Source: Chloroflexota bacterium
GTDB lineage: Bacteria > Chloroflexota > Anaerolineae > Anaerolineales > Villigracilaceae
DNA length: 64,000 nt
Assembly (NCBI GenBank): GCA_019873655.1
Contig: JAIOAU010000015.1
Coordinates: 1 to 64,000 of the forward strand
Direction of reading: 5' to 3'
Shown: positions 1 through 7,684 of the stretch, one piece after another
How positions within the stretch are numbered: position 1 is the first letter of the stretch
How the letters are laid out: the number at the start of each line of letters is the position of its first letter
Made by a program: the position numbers and the translations under genes
Notes under the pieces: generated by a model
What the model was told of the DNA's origin: nothing
Databases searched by the model: none
Seen by the model: the letters and a program-made list of their open reading frames with translations, nothing else

Positions 1-42
1 GCTCTGCTACCGTCAATGGTCGCCGATGCGTTGACATTTCTC

Positions 43-65
43 CTCCAAAACCAAAGGTTTGGAGG
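43..65 (-). terminator. Hairpin downstream of purF
   Basis: An imperfect inverted repeat (CCTCCAAAACC / GGTTTGGAGG, one-base bulge, 3-base loop) lies about 75 bases past the purF stop. No clear T-run follows on the minus strand, so it could be a weak terminator or an RNA-stabilising hairpin at the end of the purine operon. The direct repeat AGGTACGA also occurs at 63-70 and 87-94. Nothing else is seen in bases 1-139 apart from the heptamers listed next. Confidence 0.35.
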
Positions 66-104
66 TACGATTTTATGAGATTGTAAAGGTACGAATTAAC
101 GAGA

Positions 105-132
105 CACTACACACTATTCACTATTCGACTAT
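105..132. repeat. Heptanucleotide array
   Basis: Four tandem 7-base units (CACTACA, CACTATT, CACTATT, CGACTAT) lie just downstream of purF. They belong to the same kind of 7-base-period array seen at 3804, 4872, 8765, 63029 and 63486. Confidence 0.6.
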
Positions 133-139
133 CCACCCC

Positions 140-1558
140 TCACCGAATCCCCCTCTCGAACCCCGTCTTCACCGACGCCCAGTCCACCGCCACCGGATAC
201 TCGCCCGTGAAGCAGGCCTCGCAGTAGCCTTCCGTGTAGCCGACCGCCCGCCTCATCCCGTCCAGCGAAAGGTAGTAGAGCGAATCCGCCCCGATGTGCT
301 GACGGATTTCGTCCACCGTTCGCTTATGCGCAATCAACTCCTCGCGCGTCCCCATGTCCACGCCCATGAAGCAGGGATGCGGAATCGGCGGGCAGGTGAC
401 GCGCACATGCACCTCCGCCGCGCCGGCCTCGTAGAGCAGGCGCACGATGGGGCCGGTGGTGTTGCCGCGCACAATCGAATCGTCAATCATGACCACGCGC
501 TGGTTCAGCACGTTCTCGTTGATGACGTTGAACTTCAGCGCCACGCCGCGCTTGCGCAGCGAATCGGTCGGCTCGATGAACGTCCGGCCCACGTAGCGGT
601 TCTTGATGAAGCCGTCGTTGTAGGGGATGCCCGACTCCAGGGCGTAGCCAATCGCCGCCGGGATGGCCGAATCCGGAACCGGCACAACCAGGTCGGCCTC
701 GGTCGGACATTCGCGCGCCAACTGCCGCCCCAGGTTCTGCCGCACCTGATGGACGCTCTTCCCGTCCCAGACCGCGTCCGGGCGGGAGAAGTAAATCATC
801 TCGAAGACGCAGCGCGCCAGCGGCGCGGCCGGCGGGAGCGCCTGCGTCACCACCAGCGCCTTGTCCGAGAGGGTGACGATTTCGCCCGGCCGGACCTCGC
901 GGATGGCGCGGCAGCCGAGGGTGCGTAGCGCGCCGGTCTCGGAGGCCGCCGCGTAGCCGCCGGAGGGCAGCAGCCCCACGCTCAGCGGACGGAAGCCCCA
1001 GGGGTCGCGCGCCGCGTAGACGCCGTCGCGCGTCAACAGCACGACCGAGTAGGCCCCCTGCCAGCGCCGCATGGCGTGAGTCAGCCGTTCCACCCAGTCG
1101 CCGCCGCCGTTGCGCGCCAGCATCATCGTCATCACCTCGCTGTCCGAGGAAGACGAAAGCCCCACCCCGGCCGCCATCAGTTCCTCGCGCAGCGCCGCCG
1201 AGTTGACCAGGTTGCCGTTGTGCGCCAGCGCCAGCGGCCCGTGAATCGTCTCGATCATGAACGGCTGGGCGTTGCGGATGGACGAGGAGCCGGTGGTCGA
1301 GTAGCGCGTGTGGCCGATGGCGTAATGACCCTGCAAATCGGCCAGATGACGCGAGTGGAAGACCTGCGAGACCAGCCCCACGTCCTTGTGCAGGCGCATG
1401 ACCGTCCCGTCCGAGACGGCCATCCCGGCCGCCTCCTGCCCCCGGTGCTGGAGGGCGAACAGGCCGAAGAAGGCCATGCGCGCCACCTCTTCGCGGGGAG
1501 CGAAGATGCCGATAATCCCGCAGGCTTCGCGGGGAGATTCTTCGCGGAACTCATTCAT
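140..1558 (-). CDS. purF: Amidophosphoribosyltransferase
   Basis: Catalyses the first committed step of purine synthesis, PRPP plus glutamine to phosphoribosylamine, in the cytoplasm. At 472 residues it has the usual size. The short propeptide ends before Cys13 (REACGIIGIF), the Ntn-type glutaminase nucleophile. The C-terminal half carries the PRPP-binding motif VVMIDDSIVRGNTTG. Cysteines in RCVFEM, CPPIPHPC and YCEAC match the pattern of Bacillus-type PurF, which holds a structural 4Fe-4S cluster. It is the last gene of purLQCEF and overlaps purE by ATGA (1555-1558), implying translational coupling. Confidence 0.97.
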   Translation of the reverse strand: MNEFREESPREACGIIGIFAPREEVARMAFFGLFALQHRGQEAAGMAVSDGTVMRLHKDVGLVSQVFHSRHLADLQGHYAIGHTRYSTTGSSSIRNAQPFMIETIHGPLALAHNGNLVNSAALREELMAAGVGLSSSSDSEVMTMMLARNGGGDWVERLTHAMRRWQGAYSVVLLTRDGVYAARDPWGFRPLSVGLLPSGGYAAASETGALRTLGCRAIREVRPGEIVTLSDKALVVTQALPPAAPLARCVFEMIYFSRPDAVWDGKSVHQVRQNLGRQLARECPTEADLVVPVPDSAIPAAIGYALESGIPYNDGFIKNRYVGRTFIEPTDSLRKRGVALKFNVINENVLNQRVVMIDDSIVRGNTTGPIVRLLYEAGAAEVHVRVTCPPIPHPCFMGVDMGTREELIAHKRTVDEIRQHIGADSLYYLSLDGMRRAVGYTEGYCEACFTGEYPVAVDWASVKTGFERGIR

Positions 1559-2034
1559 TGGATGGATGCGTCATCCTCCAGGATTTTCTCGGCCGCCCGC
1601 CGCCTCGACCGGGCGACGGCCTCCCGCACTCCGGCGTCGGCCAGCCCCAGGATTTTCGCCGCCAACAGCGCGGCGTTGGCCGGTTCGAGGACGACCGCCG
1701 GAGCCACCCCCGACGGCATGCGCAGGGACGAGAAGATGTCCGCCCCGCCGAACGCCTCCGAGAGCGGCGGACAGGCGATGACGGGCGCGTCCACCGCTCC
1801 GTCGGTGAACCCGCTCAGGGCGTTGCTCCGCCCGGCGACGGTGATGTACACCTTCGGGCGCGCCTCGGCCTCGTATTCGGCCAACAGACGGGCGACATGC
1901 TCCGGCGTCTTGTGCGCCGAGCCGATGCGCAGAACCGCCTCCAGGCCGTACTCGCGGCAGGCGGCGGCAATTTTCTGGCTGTGTTCCAGGTCGGCTTTGG
2001 ACCCCATCAGGATAACGACCAATGGCTTATTCAT
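1555..2034 (-). CDS. purE: AIR carboxylase, class II PurE type
   Basis: Converts aminoimidazole ribonucleotide to carboxy-AIR. The 159 residues include ILMGSKADLEH, SAHKTPEH and AGRSNALSGF. The last motif is the form found in class II PurE (treponemal PurE and the animal PAICS domain), which uses CO2 directly, rather than the AAHLPG form of class I mutases that need PurK. No purK lies in the operon, which agrees. The gene overlaps purC (2031-2034) and purF (1555-1558) by ATGA. Class assignment is from remembered family motifs; assignment to PurE itself is firm. Confidence 0.94.
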   Translation of the reverse strand: MNKPLVVILMGSKADLEHSQKIAAACREYGLEAVLRIGSAHKTPEHVARLLAEYEAEARPKVYITVAGRSNALSGFTDGAVDAPVIACPPLSEAFGGADIFSSLRMPSGVAPAVVLEPANAALLAAKILGLADAGVREAVARSRRRAAEKILEDDASIQ

Positions 2035-3014
2035 TTTTTCTCCTCCAGATAACCGGCGGCGCGAAGATTGGCCTCCAGGCGCGGCCCAATCGGATACGCG
2101 CCGGGGACAAACGACTGGCCGGTCAGCATTTCATAGATTGCGATGTAGCGCTGGCTGACGGCGGCCCACAACGCGTCCGGCATGACCGGCGGCTCGCCGT
2201 CGCCGCGGTAGCCCTGCTCGGCGTAGGCGATGCGGATGAACTCCTTGTCGAAGTTCTCCGGCTCCTCGCCGGCGGCAAAGCGCGCCGCGTAACTCTCGGC
2301 TTTCCAGAAACGCGACGAATCGGGGGTGTGGACTTCGTCAATCAGCAGGAGGCGGCCGTCGGGGGCGCGGCCGAACTCGTACTTGGTGTCCACCAGAATC
2401 AAACCGGCGCGCCGGGCGACCTCCTGGCCGCGCTTGAAAATCGCCAGCGCCGCCGCCTGGACCTCGTCCCAGGTCGCCGCGTCGAGGTAGCCTTTTTCCA
2501 CCACCTCGGCGCAGGTCAGGCGCTCATCGTGCGCCCCGCCCACGCCTTTGGTGGTCGGCGTGATGATGGGTTCGGGCAGGGCCTCGTTCTTGCGCAGGCC
2601 TTCGGGGAAACGGTAGCCGTAAATCTCGCGCTCGCCGAGCGAGTAGCGGTACCACAGCGCCGTGGAGGTGACGCCGGTGATGTAGCCGCGCACGATGACC
2701 TCCACCGGGAACGGCTGCGCGGCGACGACCACCGCCGCGTTCGGGTCCGGGAGCGAGACGAGATGATTGGCGACGACGCTGCTGGTCTGCTCGAACCACC
2801 AGGCCGACAACTGATTCAGCACCTGTCCCTTGTAGGGGACGCGCCCCAGGACGCGGTCAAACGCCGACAGGCGGTCGGTGGTGATGAAGAGGCGTTTGCC
2901 CTCCGGCAGGTCGTAGCCGTCGCGCACCTTGCCGGAGACGCGTCCCGGCAGCGGCAGGTCGGTCGCATCGAGCGCCAGGGGCAGCAAGCGCAGAAGGTCT
3001 TCTTGAGCAATCAT
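2031..3014 (-). CDS. purC: SAICAR synthase
   Basis: Joins aspartate to CAIR using ATP. The protein has 327 residues, matching the longer PurC subfamily rather than the ~240-residue E. coli form. Visible family segments are GRVSGKVRDGYDL (nucleotide-binding beta-hairpin), RLSAFDRVL, VEVIVRGYITG and ILVDTKYEFG, with LLIDEVHTPDSSRFW near residue 230. The start is 16 bases after the purQ stop; the end overlaps the purE start by ATGA. Confidence 0.97.
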   Translation of the reverse strand: MIAQEDLLRLLPLALDATDLPLPGRVSGKVRDGYDLPEGKRLFITTDRLSAFDRVLGRVPYKGQVLNQLSAWWFEQTSSVVANHLVSLPDPNAAVVVAAQPFPVEVIVRGYITGVTSTALWYRYSLGEREIYGYRFPEGLRKNEALPEPIITPTTKGVGGAHDERLTCAEVVEKGYLDAATWDEVQAAALAIFKRGQEVARRAGLILVDTKYEFGRAPDGRLLLIDEVHTPDSSRFWKAESYAARFAAGEEPENFDKEFIRIAYAEQGYRGDGEPPVMPDALWAAVSQRYIAIYEMLTGQSFVPGAYPIGPRLEANLRAAGYLEEKK

Positions 3015-3030
3015 GGGACTCCTTTTCAGA

Positions 3031-3801
3031 TTAGAGTTGAGCGGCGTAGCGCACGCCGTTCTCGAACAAGGTTAACCCGCTGCGGCCGCCAGCGCGCCGC
3101 GTCCAGCGCGGATGCTGCCAGGGGTGGATGTGATTCTCCGGGTGCGGCATCAGCCCGAGGACGTTGCCGGCCGGGTTGCACACGCCGGCGATGTCCAGCG
3201 CCGAGCCGTTGGGGTTGGCCGGATACGCGCCCCCGGCGGGCGAGCCGTCGGGCAGGACGTAGGCGAGGGCAATCTGGTCGCGGGCGCGGAGCGCAGCCAG
3301 GACCGACTCGGGGGCCTGGAAATTGCCCTCCCCGTGCGCCACCGGGCATTCGAGGATGTCTTCCAGGCCGCGCGTCCAAATGCACGTCCGCGAAAGCGGG
3401 CGGAGGGCCACCCAGCGGCACTCGAAGCGGCCGCGGGCGTTGAAGGTCAGCGTGGCCGGTTCTCCCTCGCCGGGCAGGATTCCGGCCTTGACCAGCGCCT
3501 GGAAACCGTTGCAAATGCCGATGACCGGCCTGCCGGAGGCCACAAAGGCCTGAATCTGGTCGGCGAAGTAGGTTTGCAGGTCAATCGCCAGCAGTTTGCC
3601 CGCTCCGAGCGCGTCGGCGTAGGAGAATCCGCCGGGCAGGACAAGCATCTGATAGTCATCGAAGCGCCGCCGGTCGGCGCGCAGGAGGTTGAGGGGCAGG
3701 ATTTCGGGGTCCGCGCCGGCCAGCGTCAGGGCTTCGGCGGCGTCCTGGTCGCGGTTGGTGCCGTGGGCAAGGAGGAGGAGGGCTTTGGGTCTTGTAGTCA
3801 T
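3031..3801 (-). CDS. purQ: FGAM synthase glutaminase subunit
   Basis: Class I glutamine amidotransferase that supplies ammonia to PurL. With 256 residues it fits the family. The nucleophile Cys is in ICNGFQAL and the catalytic His/Glu pair in MPHPEN near the C terminus; GGFSYADALGAGK shapes the oxyanion strand. An open frame continues upstream to 4089, but homology starts at MTTRPKALLLLAHG, so ATG at 3801 is chosen. Only 20 bases separate it from the purL stop, and that spacer is a degenerate heptamer array. Confidence 0.95.
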   Translation of the reverse strand: MTTRPKALLLLAHGTNRDQDAAEALTLAGADPEILPLNLLRADRRRFDDYQMLVLPGGFSYADALGAGKLLAIDLQTYFADQIQAFVASGRPVIGICNGFQALVKAGILPGEGEPATLTFNARGRFECRWVALRPLSRTCIWTRGLEDILECPVAHGEGNFQAPESVLAALRARDQIALAYVLPDGSPAGGAYPANPNGSALDIAGVCNPAGNVLGLMPHPENHIHPWQHPRWTRRAGGRSGLTLFENGVRYAAQL

Positions 3802-3803
3802 GA

Positions 3804-3824
3804 GTCGCTGGTCGCCAGTCGTTA
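3804..3824. repeat. Degenerate heptamer array at the purL-purQ junction
   Basis: GTCGCTG, GTCGCCA and GTCGTTA lie in tandem on the plus strand; the last unit contains the purL stop codon (TAA on the minus strand, 3824-3822). The array therefore forms almost the whole purL-purQ spacer. Confidence 0.5.
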
Positions 3825-6800
3825 GTGGAGAGGGGTGTTCCAGGCCTCGACGAGGGCCGGGACGGGAAGGCTGAAGAGGGCGCGGCCGCCCGCCGAGACG
3901 GTCAGGGCAGGCGTCCCGGCGACGCGCCCCAGTTTGCGGAGGGGCAGGCCATCGAATCCGGCCTCGAAGGCCGCCGCCTGCTCGGGAGCGACTTCGACCA
4001 GCAGACAGCCAGTCGTCTCGCCGAAGAGGAGGCGCAGGGGGCCGCCGGGAGGCAGGTCGAGGTCGAGGCCGAGGCATCCGCCGATGCACATCTCCGCCGC
4101 GGCGACGGCCAGCCCGCCCTCCGAAAGGTCATGCGCGGCGCGGACCCGTCCGGCGGCGACGGCGCGGTGCAGGGCCGCGTAGACGCGCGGCGTGACGGCC
4201 GGGAGAGAGGGGACGGGTTCGCCAGCCGCCGACGGCAGAGCGCGGACGGCGGGCGCAATCAGGTTGAAATGACTGCCGCCGAAGGTCGGGGCAAAGTCGC
4301 CGACCAGGTAGAGCAAGCCGCCCGCGGCTTTCAAATCCATCGTGACCGCCTGGGTCACATCGGCCAGGACGCCGATGGATGAGATGAGCAGGGTCGGCGG
4401 GATGGCGTGACGCTGGCCGTCCGCGCCGAGGTACTCGTTGTTGAGCGAATCCTTGCCCGAAATGAACGGCGCGCCGAAGAGGAGCGCCGCGTCGTGACAG
4501 CCGCGCGCCGCCTCGACCAGCGCGCCGAGCGTCTCCGGGCGCAGGGGGTCGCCCCAGCAGAAGTTGTCGAGCAGGGCGATGCGCGCCGGGTCCGCGCCGA
4601 CGGCGACCAGGTTGCGCACCGCCTCGTCCACCACGGCCAGGGCCATGCGGTAGGGGTCGCGCTTGCCGTACTCCGGGTTGATGCCGTTGGCGAGGGCAAT
4701 CCCCGCCCGTCCGCGCGCGCCGGGCGGACGCAGGACGCAGGCGTCGGAGGGTGCGTCCATCTGCGCGCCGGTCAGCGGCTTGACCGCCGTCCCGCCCTGC
4801 ACCTCGTGGTCGTAGATGCGGATGACCTCCGCCTTGGAGGCGATGTTCGGGTGGGCGAGGAGGGCGAGGAAGTAATCGGTGATTAGTGAATAGTTATCAG
4901 TATCGTCCGCCGACGACTGGCGACTGACGACTGGCGGCTGACGACTGACGACCGCCTTCAACCGCCGCTGGGGAATGCCCTTGTGGAGGAACTCGTTGTC
5001 GAGGTCGAGGACGACGCGTCCCTGATAGCGGACGACGAGGCGGCCGGAGCCGGTAAATTCGCCGATGTCCATCAGGTCCACGTTGTGGAGGGCGCACAGT
5101 TCGCGCAGGGCGGGCAGGTGTTCGGGCGGGACGGCCAGCGCCATGCGTTCCTGGGCCTCGGAGAGCCAGATTTCCCAGGGAGCCAGGCCGGGATATTTCA
5201 GGCGCACGCGCGTCAGTTCGACCTCGCAGCCAATCTCGGAGGCCATCTCACCGACCGCCGAGGAGAGACCGCCCGCGCCGCAGTCGGTGATGGCGGTGTA
5301 GAGGCCGCGGTCGCGCGCCGGCAGAAGCACGTCCACCAGCCCCTTCTCGACGATGGGATTGCCAATCTGCACCGAGGCGCCGGAGACCTCGCCCGTCTGG
5401 GCGTCCATCGTCATCGAGGAGAAGGTCGCGCCGCGCAGACCGTCGCGGCCGGTCCCGCCGCCGAGGACGACGACGCGGTCGCCGGGACGCGGGCCGCGCA
5501 CCCGCCGTCCGCGCGGGGCCATCCCCACCGTCCCGCAGAAGACAAGCGGGTTGGCGGCGTAGCCGGGGTCGAAGAGAATCGCCCCGTTGACGGTCGGGAT
5601 GCCCATCTTGTTGCCGTAGTCCTGCACCCCGGCCACCACGCCCGAAAAGATGCGGCGCGGATGCAGCACCCCGGCGGGGAGTTCATCGAACGAGGCGTCC
5701 TGCCGCCCGAAGCAGAGGACGTCGGTGTTGGCGACCGGCTTGTGCGAGACGCCCAGCACGTCGCGGATGACGCCGCCGACGCCGGTGTTGGCCCCGCCGA
5801 AGGGTTCGATGGCCGAGGGGTGGTTGTGAGTCTCGACCTTGAAGGAGACTTCGTTCTCGCCGTCCAGGTCAATCACGCCGGCGTTGTCCACGAAGGCCGA
5901 AAGCACCCAGGGGGCGGCAATCTTTTCGGTCGCAGCGCGGATATAGGTGTTGAACAGGCCGTTGACGGTGAACGGCGGCCCACCGGCGGCGTCTTCGACT
6001 TCGATGAGGGCTTTGAAGGTCTTGTGGACGCAATGCTCGGACCAGGTCTGGGCGATGGTCTCGAATTCAACGTCGGTCAGGTCGCGGCCTTCGCGCTCGC
6101 AGTAGGCGCGGATGGCCTGCATCTCGGCCAGGTCGAGGGCGGCGCGGCGCTCAGCGGAGAGGGCCAGCAGGGCCTCGTCCGTCAGGCCGCGCAGGCGGAG
6201 GGTTTCGACCTCGCCGCTCGATTCGGCCTCGACCGGGAAGGAGGGTTCGATTTCGCCCAGCGCCCAGCGGTGGATGACGGGATTGACAACGGATTTGACA
6301 ACGGACTCTGTCACGGAATCACGGACGGGAACGGATTTTGTGTCGGACTCACGGATAGAACTCGATTCGGCCTCGACCGGGAAGGAGGGTTCGATTTCGC
6401 CCAGCGCCCAGCGGTGGATGACGGGATTGGCAACGGATTTGACAACGGACTCTGTCACGGAATCACGGACGGGAACGGATTTTGTGTCGGACTCACGGAT
6501 AGAAACGGAGGGGGAAAAGAAGAAAAGATAGCGGAAGCCGGTCGCGGCGCGGCGGACGCCGCTCAGGCCGAGTTGATGGGCGGCGCGGACGACTTCGTCC
6601 GCCACCGGGTCGGTGACGCCGGGACGCAGAGCCACCTCGACCACCAGCGCGTCCGGTGGTGGGTCGGCGGGCGGGGCGGACAGTTCGCGCCACTCGGCGG
6701 CTTGAGTCAGCGGGTCAATTAAAAGCGAGAGGGCCAACTGCTGACATTCCTCCGGCGACAGTTGGCCCTCGATGAAGAACAAATCCTGACACTCGATACG

Positions 6801-6902
6801 CGCCAGGTCGCTGAAACCCAGGGCGCGGGCGTCAGCAAGCAGGCCGACCGAACGCGGGTCGTCGGCGCGGCGGAAGCGAACGATGAAACGATAGACAGGC
6901 AT
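3822..6902 (-). CDS. purL: FGAM synthase, PurS-like domain fused to PurL
   Basis: Makes FGAM from FGAR, ATP and ammonia from PurQ. The 1026 residues split into an N-terminal PurS-like region with two similar halves (about 1-65 and 80-133), a linker, and the two-lobed synthase (NHPSAIEPFGGANTG around 360; a second lobe from about 680). There is no C-terminal glutaminase, so it is intermediate between small PurL plus PurS and the ~1300-residue enterobacterial PurL. Two stretches are not expected: residues ~134-229 are a 48-residue unit occurring twice, and residues ~650-677 are encoded by heptamer repeats. Both stay in frame and catalytic motifs are intact, so the gene is probably functional. 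First gene of the operon. Confidence 0.95.
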   Translation of the reverse strand: MPVYRFIVRFRRADDPRSVGLLADARALGFSDLARIECQDLFFIEGQLSPEECQQLALSLLIDPLTQAAEWRELSAPPADPPPDALVVEVALRPGVTDPVADEVVRAAHQLGLSGVRRAATGFRYLFFFSPSVSIRESDTKSVPVRDSVTESVVKSVANPVIHRWALGEIEPSFPVEAESSSIRESDTKSVPVRDSVTESVVKSVVNPVIHRWALGEIEPSFPVEAESSGEVETLRLRGLTDEALLALSAERRAALDLAEMQAIRAYCEREGRDLTDVEFETIAQTWSEHCVHKTFKALIEVEDAAGGPPFTVNGLFNTYIRAATEKIAAPWVLSAFVDNAGVIDLDGENEVSFKVETHNHPSAIEPFGGANTGVGGVIRDVLGVSHKPVANTDVLCFGRQDASFDELPAGVLHPRRIFSGVVAGVQDYGNKMGIPTVNGAILFDPGYAANPLVFCGTVGMAPRGRRVRGPRPGDRVVVLGGGTGRDGLRGATFSSMTMDAQTGEVSGASVQIGNPIVEKGLVDVLLPARDRGLYTAITDCGAGGLSSAVGEMASEIGCEVELTRVRLKYPGLAPWEIWLSEAQERMALAVPPEHLPALRELCALHNVDLMDIGEFTGSGRLVVRYQGRVVLDLDNEFLHKGIPQRRLKAVVSRQPPVVSRQSSADDTDNYSLITDYFLALLAHPNIASKAEVIRIYDHEVQGGTAVKPLTGAQMDAPSDACVLRPPGARGRAGIALANGINPEYGKRDPYRMALAVVDEAVRNLVAVGADPARIALLDNFCWGDPLRPETLGALVEAARGCHDAALLFGAPFISGKDSLNNEYLGADGQRHAIPPTLLISSIGVLADVTQAVTMDLKAAGGLLYLVGDFAPTFGGSHFNLIAPAVRALPSAAGEPVPSLPAVTPRVYAALHRAVAAGRVRAAHDLSEGGLAVAAAEMCIGGCLGLDLDLPPGGPLRLLFGETTGCLLVEVAPEQAAAFEAGFDGLPLRKLGRVAGTPALTVSAGGRALFSLPVPALVEAWNTPLH
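4872..4956. repeat. Heptamer array inside purL
   Basis: Two blocks of 7-base units lie in the purL reading frame: GTAATCG, GTGATTA, GTGAATA, GTTATCA, GTATCGT (4872-4906), and GACTGGC, GACTGAC, GACTGGC, GGCTGAC, GACTGAC, GACCGCC (4915-4956). They encode roughly residues 650-677, including two copies of VVSRQ. The conserved sequence resumes at LALLAHPNIASK. Confidence 0.85.
6217..6504. repeat. 144-bp tandem duplication inside purL
   Basis: Two adjacent 144-base copies (6217-6360 and 6361-6504) differ at one base (6286 A, 6430 G). Each encodes 48 residues: a SIRESDTKSV / VRDSVTESVVKS part made of short TCCGT-containing microrepeats, then the normal-looking linker NPVIHRWALGEIEPSFP. The near identity implies a recent duplication or gene conversion. 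Confidence 0.95.
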
Positions 6903-6932
6903 GGACAGTTCCGGGAAAAGAAGTCGCCCCTG

Positions 6933-6961
6933 ATTCTACCCCGGCAGCATTGTCTGGTCAA
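6933..6961 (-). promoter_or_regulatory. Promoter of the purine operon
   Basis: On the minus strand, TTGACC (6961-6956), a 17-base spacer, then TAGAAT (6938-6933). Transcription would start near 6926, leaving a leader of about 24 bases before the purL ATG. That is too short for a purine riboswitch. Confidence 0.6.
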
Positions 6962-7007
6962 TAAATTTGGGAAGGAAGGTGATGATTGTCAGGCGGAGAA
7001 ATGACAG

Positions 7008-7029
7008 GGGGCGGAGTTGCCTCCGCCCC
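7008..7029 (-). terminator. GC-rich hairpin after the small secreted protein
   Basis: A perfect 9-bp stem (GGGGCGGAG / CTCCGCCCC) with a 4-base loop starts 12 bases after the stop at 7041. There is little T-run after it. Confidence 0.5.
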
Positions 7030-7040
7030 GCTGCAAGGGA

Positions 7041-7511
7041 TTAGGGATTGGTGGTCTGCCAGCGCCAGCCGCGCTGCATGCCGGAGCCGAGGGGGACGCC
7101 CGTCCCGCCGCAGGATCCCCGGCCGGCGCCGCCCATCATACCGGCGCGGCCCCGTCCCTGACCGCGGGCCAGCATCCAGTCGGCCTGCTGCTGGGTGATG
7201 ACGCCGTCCGCCAGCGCCGCCTGGACAGCCGCCTGGCGCACTTCCGTCATCAGGGCCGGGAACTGCTCGGCCGAGACGCCGTTGGCGAGGGCGATCTGGT
7301 AGAGAGTCTGTCCGGCCACGAGGGCGGATTCGACTTGCTCGACGCTCAGATTCAAGCGGGAGGCAAACGCGGCCACCATGTAGGGATGCAGCACGCCGCC
7401 GCAAGCGCCTTTTGCCGAGGGAGGCGTCTCCCCTTGGGCGGCAACCTGTCCAATGCCGACGCCGGTCAACAGAACAGCCAGTAAAGCAACTGCAATGAGG
7501 GTCTTCTTCAT
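7041..7511 (-). CDS. Small secreted protein, Gly/Arg/Met-rich tail
   Basis: Not recognised as a named family. The 156 residues start with a clear signal peptide (MKKTLIAVALLAVLLTG, cleavage near AAQG). The middle (about 35-115) is helical with LNLSVEQVESALVAG and DGVITQQQADWML, a pattern seen in short Chloroflexota exported proteins that repeat a 'counting by enzyme-like helix' unit. The tail is rich in Gly, Arg and Met with one Cys pair candidate. The ATG at 7511 is chosen over an upstream GTG at 7520 because AAGGAG (7525-7520) sits 8 bases before it. Confidence 0.8.
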   Translation of the reverse strand: MKKTLIAVALLAVLLTGVGIGQVAAQGETPPSAKGACGGVLHPYMVAAFASRLNLSVEQVESALVAGQTLYQIALANGVSAEQFPALMTEVRQAAVQAALADGVITQQQADWMLARGQGRGRAGMMGGAGRGSCGGTGVPLGSGMQRGWRWQTTNP

Positions 7512-7610
7512 TTTGCACACTCCTTATAAGTGAATTTCTTGCTCATAGGATACCGCATGAATGTAAAGGTTCGATAAAGACTGTCTCAAATTCTGGCAAA
7601 TAAGGGGGAT

Positions 7611-7638
7611 TTGCAGAAATCGAAAAGATGAGTATAGT
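7611..7638 (+). promoter_or_regulatory. Promoter of the 7685 gene
   Basis: TTGCAG (7611-7616), 16-base spacer, TATAGT (7633-7638). A start near 7645 would give a leader of about 40 bases with AGGAAAAGAGG before the ATG at 7685. The rest of 7512-7684 shows nothing further. Confidence 0.55.
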
Positions 7639-7684
7639 GGTTTTGCGGCAACCGTTTTTCTAAACGCCCAGGAAAAGAGGACTT

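Noticed and set aside
4983-6722. Plus-strand open frame opposite purL
   Set aside because: Repeats such as DNGFDNG come from the antisense reading of the purL duplication; no start signal or family.
6903-6932. Purine riboswitch upstream of purL
   Set aside because: The leader after the predicted start is about 24 bases, too short for any known purine aptamer.
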